Part shown: positions 7,711 through 13,547 of the stretch, piece after piece | Layout of the letters: every line of letters begins with the position of its first letter | Position numbering within the stretch: position 1 is the first letter of the stretch | From: Monoraphidium neglectum | Lineage: Eukaryota; Chlorophyta; Chlorophyceae; Sphaeropleales; Selenastraceae | Assembly (NCBI RefSeq): GCF_000611645.1 | Contig: NW_014012111.1 | Location: forward strand, 1 to 13,547 | Length of the DNA stretch: 13,547 nucleotides | Direction of reading: 5' to 3' | Notes under the pieces: generated by a model | What the model saw: only the letters and a program-made list of their open reading frames with translations | Told to the model about the DNA's origin: nothing | Database searches by the model: none | Made by a program: the position numbers and the translations under genes

Positions 7711-8829
7711 ATGAGCGCGCGGGGATCTGTAGATGCGTTCCAGGGCCAAGGCACCGGACAAATGCTACACAAAAGAAAGCTTCGCGAAAGCCCAGTACTG
7801 GACGGGCAGATCAAGCCGCGTCGGTGCGTGTGCGGGCAGCGCCGCGCACGTGCAGCGCAGCGCATCGAGCACCTGAGCCCAGCTGAACTTGGGCGGCATG
7901 ACTACTGCTGGCATTGGTTGCCTTTTGATGGCGGCCAACTGCGCCCGGACGGCGCGCAAGCCTCCAACTCCAATCACGCCAGCGTGCTGATAGCTCGTTG
8001 ACTGCCAGCCGAGATCCCTCGCCTAATTCAACAACACCCTGGACGCATGCACACTCAGCTTCCTCGTCCTGGCCCCCGCTCTCACAGCCCCTCGGCCACA
8101 GATGACCTGGTGCAACCAGATGTGGACGAGCTGCTGCAGCGCCCCAGGTACTACCGGGGCACTCAGATGCCCGTCGCGGGCTGGTTCCACCCCTGCAAGC
8201 TGTGCCGGTGCTGGACCGCAGCCGCCATGCCGCTGGGCGGCGGCGGCAGCGCGCCTGCCGGGGTGCCTGTCTGCCGCAGGTGCGCGTTCAGCAGGGGCAG
8301 CAAGGGGTACCGCTGCTTCTTTTACACACGGTGGCCGGCACGTGCTTGCTGTATCCGGCTATCCTGGGCCCCGCCTAACAACACCTGCACCATTCCCCAT
8401 GCGCCACACGTTGGGCCACCCCGCTACCCAGCCATCCAGCCACACATCCATCCACCCATGCACCCACGTGCGCGTCCTCCCACCCTCACCCCACAAACCC
8501 ACCCACCAGGTGCCTGCAGCAGCGCAAGCATCAAGTGGATGAGATGATGTCAGCCGCTGGAGCAGCAGCAGCACCACCTCCACCAGCATCGAATCACAGA
8601 GTGCCGCAGCCTCAGCCGGAGAGCGCACCTGCCCTAGAGAGCCCCGCACCCGAGCGGCCCTCTGTCCCCACGCGCCGCGTCTCCGAGCGGGGGGGCGTGA
8701 TTGCACCAGCGGCGCCTGTATCAGCCGCTTACCAACAGCAATGTCAGCAGCCGTTCTCGCAGCAGCACCAGCAGCACCAGCAGCACCAGCAGCACCAGCA
8801 GCACCAGCAGCACCAGCAGCACCAGCGGC

Positions 8830-8889
<60 letters not shown>

Positions 8890-8895
8890 GAACGC

Positions 8896-8981
<86 letters not shown>

Positions 8982-9755
8982 CAACAGCGAACGCAGCAGC
9001 AAAAGCAGCAACAACACCGGCTGCAAAAGCAACAGCGGCAGATTGTCAATGCGGCTTGCACGCCCCCCACAGCACCCGCGGTCGCCGCTGCTGCGGGCTC
9101 CACGCGCTGGGGCTGCGCCGCTGCTGTGCCAGCCGCGATCTTCCTCGCGGGCCATACGCCCGCCGGCTGCTGCGGCGGCAGCAGCGGCAGCAGCAACAGC
9201 AGCAGCTGCGTAACGCACGACGAGTGGTGGGGCCACGTGTCGTCGGGCGGCGGGCCGCGCCTCAAGCACCGGCGGTACACGGACACCGGAACTGCATCAG
9301 CGCGCAGCAACCTAGCACCAAAGGCCGCCGCCGCTGGCGGCCACGCGCAGCCCCTGCCGTCTCACGCAGCCGCACCTGCGGCAGCTCCTGGTGGCTCTAG
9401 CGGGGAGGCGGGCAGCTGCGCGCCGTTTGACATGCGCCATGTGGTGTCGTGCCTCGCAGATGGCCACCCACAGATGCCCATGCAGCACCAGCAGCATCTG
9501 CTGTATGCGGCGCAGCAGCAAGCGACCTTTGTAGGGGCGGCGCCCACCGCCGCGTTTGCACAGCTGCCACCGGCGATGCTGGCCTACCCGCTGCCAACCG
9601 TGCTGCCCTTTCCTGCAATGCCCATCAGCTGCTGGCCGGCGTTTGTCGTGCCGCCGGCCGCCGTTGCGGCGGCAGCAGCGGCGGCAGCGGCGGCACGCGG
9701 GCAGTATCTTGCGGCTGCCGTTGGCGAGCCTGCCGGAGCGGCGCGGCCGCAGTGA
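7711..9755 (+). CDS. Unrecognised Gln/His/Ala-rich protein with a Cx2C-x22-Cx2C zinc-binding-like motif
   Basis: Proposed exons: 7711-7823, 8088-8306 (or -8330) and 8510-9755, TGA at 9753-9755; about 525 (or 533) residues. Intron 1 has donor CG|GTGCGT and a strong pyrimidine tract before CTCACAG|C; phases match. The intron 2 donor is ambiguous between GG|GTACCG and CG|GTGGCC, both in phase. The N-terminal part is basic (MLHKRKLRES). Exon 2 encodes DELLQRPRYYRGTQM, then GWFHPCKLCRCWTAAAM and PVCRRCAFSRGSKG. The two CxxC pairs, 22 residues apart with flanking Trp and Thr, recall GATA-like or other treble-clef fingers, but I cannot assign a family. Exon 3 begins CLQQRKHQVDEMM, then a Pro-rich linker, seven QQH repeats, Q18, Q27 and KRTQQQK-type interruptions, Gly/Ser/Ala-rich segments and a poly-Ala run near the C-terminus. 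The composition suggests a nuclear transcriptional or RNA regulator; this is inference. A longer frame begins at 7531, but its start lies upstream of the TATA-like box. Confidence 0.6.
8307..8509 (+). other. Intron 2 of the Gln-rich gene, with CCAC/CCAT-rich low-complexity sequence
   Basis: Ends with CCCACCCACCAG before GTGCCTGCAG. The stretch 8420-8508 is built from short CCATC, CCAC and CACCC words, serving as an unusually long pyrimidine-rich 3' end. The donor is at 8307 or 8331; frame alone cannot decide. Confidence 0.5.
8760..8987 (+). repeat. Long Gln-coding repeat: seven QQH units, then Q18 and Q27 tracts
   Basis: 8760-8822 is seven copies of CAGCAGCAC (Gln-Gln-His). After QRR, 8832-8885 codes 18 Gln. 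Following the interruption KRTQQQK, 8907-8987 codes 27 Gln, including a few CAA codons. A second RTQQQKQQQH interruption follows. Because all units are CAG-like, other frames give long Ala, Ser, Leu or Cys shadows that are not genes. Confidence 0.9.
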
Positions 9756-11285
9756 TGCTGCGACGCGCCGGCCGAGAGAGGGCTCTCTTGGTGCAATCCT
9801 CCCTGCTATGCGCAACAATGGGCCCGCGATGCACCTGGGCGGGCGCTTTTTTGGGGCGCTGCGCCAGGCAACTGCCGCACCCATGTGGCTGCTCGGCCGC
9901 TTCCACAGGAGGCTGTTCGCATTTCACATGCGAGGCTTCAAATGACGAGTCAGCGGTTCACCCCGCCCCTCGTGGTTCTGCGGGACGCGTGCGCCCGCCC
10001 CGCGCCACCGCTCGTGCGGCTGAGGCCACTCCAGCCGATAAGCGGATCAGGCTTGTCTGCCGACTTGGGCGATGGCCTGCCTCGCGGGCCCTGCCAGCAA
10101 CCCTGACAAACACACGAATGAGCTGCGCACGCGGCGACCGCGGTCAGTGCGACGTCTTGTACCACTCCACACACACAACCCCTCCCCCAATCCTTGCCTG
10201 CTCGCCACCTGCATTGACTGCTGGCTTGGAGCACCTTCGCACCCACATTGGCAAGGCGGTACCTGCCACCCCTGGTGCTGCGCAGCGCGCCCTCAGGCTG
10301 CCCGGCTGGCCTTGTTGGCTGGCTGGGATGTGGCACGCCGTCACCGCCGTCTCGCGTACTGGCTTCACCTGCGCGAGGCTGCGACCCGCCTTTGTTAGAA
10401 GCGGGGCGCAGAGCCTCCGTTCTGGCACAAACCCCCATTCGATCACGAACTGGCGCCGCGATTCCATTTGTTGCCTTCCCCCGGGGCGCGGGGGCCCAGC
10501 AACTAGACAAGCAACAATCAACAAGAGCGCTGCGCGTCACCGTTCAATGCCTCACACATGCACACACACGCTTAAGAACTCCTCCGAGGCCGCGCTTCGG
10601 ATGCCCGGGGAGTGATACACAGGGAACGCCACGCCTTGGTTTCTGCCTCGCTGATCGCGTGGCGCCTTTGCTGGACTGCTTGCGGCGCCGTGCATGGCCT
10701 CGCCGCCGAGGTTATAAGCCTGTTGCCCCCGGATGTGTGCAGAGAGGGCGCCATCCTGAGTTTGCATCGACTGAGAGACAGTGGTCGCCTCCGGGCCGCA
10801 GCCCGCCGGCTCACCAGCATCAAAGCCGCCTGCCAACGCACCGGCGTTGCTTGCGCCCGCCCCGTATACACCTCACGTTTGGGGCTGGTTGCTCCCGCCT
10901 TGCGCATCCTTCTGACCGTGGCCGGCTCAATCCTGAATGTAAGCGTCCTTGTCGCATATGCCTGCTGTAGCCCACCTGCAGACCAGCCGACAAGCAACGA
11001 ATCCCTGTTGACTCTGCGTAGGCAACAACACGTGTGGTGCCAGCGGCTGCGCATTCACAGTCCAATAGATTGCGAACGGAATCTAAGCCCTCTCTTGCTT
11101 GCTGGCAGGGTTGGCAGGTTGCTTTCACAGCTCGGGCAGCTGAGCAGGTGGTGGGATCTTGCGCACCTTCTCCCGCCCCAAAACGGGTCATCTTGGGCAC
11201 GCCGCTTCGGCAATCACAGGCATTACCTTCATCCCGATCGAAAGGTCGCATCTCTTCACCCGGCTCCCGGACAGCAGCAGCAGAG
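9756..11285. other. 3' UTR of the Gln-rich gene and region upstream of psaE
   Basis: About 1.5 kb without a supported gene. Several open frames over 100 codons exist on both strands (for example plus 10612-11601, minus 11344-10820) but none shows a domain, and they overlap psaE exon 1 or each other. The only plus-strand TGTAA I noticed is at 10938-10942, which would give the Gln-rich gene a 3' UTR of nearly 1.2 kb and leave about 340 bases for the psaE promoter. TATAA at 10713 is isolated and not clearly placed for psaE. Confidence 0.35.
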
Positions 11286-12214
11286 ATGGCCTTCGCGATG
11301 CGCGCCAGCATGGGGGTGTCCGTGGCTGGTGAGGGCTCGCGCAAGCGTTATTGAAGCTAGAAAGGACTGCTACGAACACGCTGGCGCAGCCATTGGTGTC
11401 TCGCTCGTCAGAGCCCTCGCCGATCGAACCGCGGCAGTGCACTCCCCCAGTCTCACGATCACCATCTCGTGCTGTTGTTTTCTGCATTCGCAGCCCCCCG
11501 CACCCGTTCGGTGGTGGTGCGTGCTGAGGAGGCCGCCGCCCCCCCGGCCCCCAAGAAGGAGGTCGGCCCCAAGCGCGGCTCCACGGTGGGCGATGTTGTA
11601 GCAGCGTGGCGGCAGCTGGTGCTGGCTGTGGGAACCTGCCATCTCCTGCCAAGTTCCGGTGCCACGGATGCCACGCGCAGTTATTGCGCAGGGTTCACAT
11701 GCCCCGATGGCCGCCGCTCTTCGCAGCGGCGGTGAGTGCCCGTTTGCCAAACGCCCGGTCGGATGGCGCTCACCCAACTCGGCCGCGCCGCGTACGCGCC
11801 GCCTGTCGGGATGAACAGGTGAAGATCCTGCGGCCGGAGTCTTACTGGTACAACCAGACCGGCAAGGTCGTGTCCGTCGACCAGGTGGGCTGCGCTGCTG
11901 TCGCTTACCTGGGCCCTCGGGGGCGCGGGCAGGGGCAGGATGGTGAAGCGCAGCACGGGAACCCGGACGCCCCATCTGCGCATGGGGCGCGAGCGTACGG
12001 CGGAGCACGATGCCGGACCCGGCCAAACCTGGCGGGCGCGACGCCCCCGGATCGCGGGCGCCTATCCCCACCGCCCACCCCCTGCTGCACCCGGTGCGCG
12101 CGCCCCCAGAGCGGCATCAAGTACCCCGTGGTGGTGCGGTTCGAGACCCAGAACTACGCCGGCGTGACCACCAACAACTTCGCGCTCGACGAGGTTGAGA
12201 GCCCCAAGAAGTAA
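11286..12214 (+). CDS. psaE: Photosystem I reaction centre subunit IV (PsaE), nuclear-encoded precursor
   Basis: PsaE is a small SH3-fold stromal subunit of photosystem I that helps dock ferredoxin and supports cyclic electron flow. Four exons: 11286-11328, 11494-11585, 11819-11884 and 12110-12214 (TAA), all GT-AG, with phases 1, 0 and 0, giving 101 residues. The N-terminus [14 protein letters not shown] plus [11 protein letters not shown] is an Ala/Arg/Ser/Val-rich chloroplast transit peptide, probably cut after the VRA around residue 25. The mature part starts [18 protein letters not shown]. It continues with the family signatures [37 protein letters not shown] and [15 protein letters not shown], very close to green algal PsaE. 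The 43-base first exon was chosen because its donor (GCTG|GTGAGG) is in phase 1 and rebuilds an Ala codon at the junction. The gene appears complete and intact. Confidence 0.95.
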
Positions 12215-12521
12215 ACAGCCCGCCGCCCCCTCCCGACCCCTGAGCGGCCTCGCCAGCAGCGGCGCGCAGCCATGGGGCCGCGCCGGACCCCCGCCGGCGT
12301 ACGCGAGGCGGTGCATCCCCGCCCCGCCCCCAGCCCGGCCGCGCAGCCAGCGGCGCGGCAAAGCAACAGCAGCCGCAGGCGCGCGCCGGCGCAGCAGGGT
12401 TTCTGATGGCGCCCGAGCAGCGCGCAGCGCGCAAGGCGCAATCGCGGCCCCCGGACTTGCCCGACCCAATGCAATTTTGAGACAAGCGCCGGTCAACAGA
12501 CCGGCAGCCCCCGCTGTGTAA
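12215..12521 (+). other. psaE 3' UTR
   Basis: GC-rich, no coding frame of note. It ends near the TGTAA at 12517-12521. Confidence 0.55.
12517..12521 (+). terminator. Polyadenylation signal TGTAA for psaE
   Basis: TGTAA about 300 bases after the psaE stop codon. It is the only copy I saw on the plus strand between the stop and the converging gene, and fits chlorophyte practice. Confidence 0.6.
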
Positions 12522-12965
12522 CCGCAGTGCCCTGTGGTAACACAGCTGTTTGTGGTGTCTGGGATGGTGAAACAGGGTGTTGTCATGGGCGCAGCCCTGC
12601 CAGCCGGGAGGGCTGGGCAAACCGATCCGCTGACAAGGCCCCATCACAGCCACGGGGTTGAGCTAGGGTGGCGATGGAGGCAGGCAGCTGCAATTTGCGG
12701 GTGTGTCAGGCGCCCCTGTCAGCATAGAGCATTGACAGTCCACATGAGACTGTACGCCTGCCGAGCGTTTACTCAGCCATGGATTTCAGGGCCATTGAGG
12801 GAGCTCCCCGCCTGTTGGCCCCCAAAAAGCTGAGATCGACTGAAACCGGCTGGGCTCGAAGTGTTTCAAATCGGGAGTGCCAAAGGCCCTGGCGCATGCT
12901 GGTTGACGCAGAGCAGCTGCCTTGTGGGAAGGCTGTGTCATGCAGGGTTGAATCTCGGGACAAAT
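12522..12965. other. Intergenic spacer between converging psaE and minus-strand gene
   Basis: I see no gene, RNA or repeat here. Short open frames (for example plus 12534-12833) have no recognisable content. Confidence 0.4.
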
Positions 12966-12970
12966 TTACA
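12966..12970 (-). terminator. Polyadenylation signal TGTAA for the minus-strand gene at the right edge
   Basis: TTACA on the plus strand is TGTAA on the minus strand. It lies about 395 bases past the minus-strand stop codon at 13366-13368. The intervening 12971-13365 is the presumed 3' UTR and holds no convincing frame. Confidence 0.45.
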
Positions 12971-13365
12971 ACCCTAATGCGTACGGCACTCGAGCTCCCT
13001 CAAAAAACCTTTATGTGGTGCAGCAATGGCAGCTAGTACGAATTGGGGGGTATGTGGAACTGTGGAGCTGCACAGATGGACTGGTCTAATCAAAGCGAGC
13101 AACGTGAGATAAGGTGGCAAGCCCACAAGCAGGTGCCCCATGTGCCAAAAGCAATTTAAGTGGGTCATCTCTGCCAGTCTACACTCAAGGGGGCGTTGCC
13201 GCCGTGACACAAGGCTTCGCCAGGTGCGGCCAGCTGCATGCGGATTGCGAGCGGCCGGCTGCGGATGGCCCCGCGGCTGCTGGTCTGGCGGCAACGGCGA
13301 CGCGGCAACCGCGGCGTGTGAGCAGGTGGCCGCCGCCCCTGGCGCATGCTCGACTTGGTCGGGGG

Positions 13366-13547
13366 TTACTTGACGAGGGGCCTGTCGTGCTTCGTGTCGC
13401 CCGAGCAGCTCATCTCGCGGTACCGCTCCATCTCTCGCAGATACGCGGGCTTGCTGGCGTCATCGTCTGCAGCGGCGGCAACATCGATGACGCGCGCGGG
13501 CAGCGGGCGGCGGCCGGCGGCGGAAGGGGCAGCGGGAGGGGGGGAGC
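13366..13547 (-). CDS. C-terminal exon of an unrecognised protein (5' part off the window)
   Basis: Reading leftward from the window edge, one frame stays open to a TAA (13368-13366). Its last residues are ASKPAYLREMERYREMSC followed by SGDTKHDRPLVK. The charged, Tyr/Met/Arg-rich tail stands out from the Ala/Pro-rich frames around it and looks like a conserved protein C-terminus. The residues nearer the edge (Pro/Ala/Arg-rich, then RVIDVAAAADDD) could be coding. Alternatively, an acceptor at CCGCTGCAG|AC could make the exon shorter. I cannot assign a family. It converges on psaE. Confidence 0.6.
   Translation of the reverse strand, partial: SPPPAAPSAAGRRPLPARVIDVAAAADDDASKPAYLREMERYREMSCSGDTKHDRPLVK

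Noticed and set aside
8721..9310. Long poly-Leu, poly-Cys, poly-Ala and poly-Ser frames over the CAG repeat
   Set aside because: These are the other five readings of the same repeat. Only the Gln frame extends into a long, compositionally sensible protein and splices in phase.
10612..11601. Plus-strand 329-codon frame between the Gln-rich gene and psaE
   Set aside because: It runs through psaE exons 1 and 2 in another frame, contains a TGTAA, and shows no domain; the psaE assignment is far stronger.

Overview
The window looks like nuclear DNA from a green alga (Chlorophyta). It is GC-rich. Its genes are split by spliceosomal introns of roughly 140 to 280 bases. It carries a nuclear psaE gene with a chloroplast transit peptide. 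TGTAA, the polyadenylation signal typical of chlorophyte algae, lies downstream of several genes. Two genes have long CAG-coded glutamine runs, a common feature of these genomes. I cannot name a genus from sequence alone. There is no sign of bacterial operons, CRISPR, rRNA, a convincing tRNA or a transposable element.

Layout, left to right. (1) 1-899, plus strand: the 3' end of a gene for a low-complexity protein (Arg-Gly repeats, an acidic Ser/Glu stretch, then two polyQ tracts). (2) 3480-2078, minus strand: a secreted CAP/PR-1 (SCP-like) domain protein whose C-terminal part resembles a bulb-type (B-type) mannose-binding lectin. Genes 1 and 2 converge, with TGTAA signals facing each other across about 1.2 kb of untranslated and intergenic DNA. 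(3) 4735-6734, plus strand: XRCC2, a RAD51 paralogue of homologous-recombination repair. I could assemble it in seven exons as a 282-residue protein; the human protein has 280. It is divergent from the CAP gene across about 1.25 kb. (4) 7711-9755, plus strand: an unrecognised protein with a Cx2C-x22-Cx2C zinc-binding-like motif, followed by a very long Gln/His-rich and Ala-rich tail, probably a transcriptional or RNA regulator. A TATA-like box sits 39 bases before its start codon. (5) 11286-12214, plus strand: psaE, photosystem I subunit IV, complete in four exons with its transit peptide. (6) 13547-13366, minus strand: the C-terminal exon of an unrecognised gene, converging on psaE.

The genes do not form a pathway: DNA repair, photosynthesis, a secreted protein and putative regulators are simply neighbours, as is normal in eukaryotic chromosomes. 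The most notable signal is splicing. Three of the introns I could reconstruct appear to use a GC donor (GC-AG introns), always in the context CAG|GC. Two of these are fixed by protein alignment (CAP gene intron 1, XRCC2 intron 5) and one is inferred (XRCC2 intron 4). XRCC2 also has an altered Walker A motif (Gly to Ala before the Lys) and a 55-base exon. These exon models were built by eye from reading frame, splice phase and family similarity; no RNA evidence was available.
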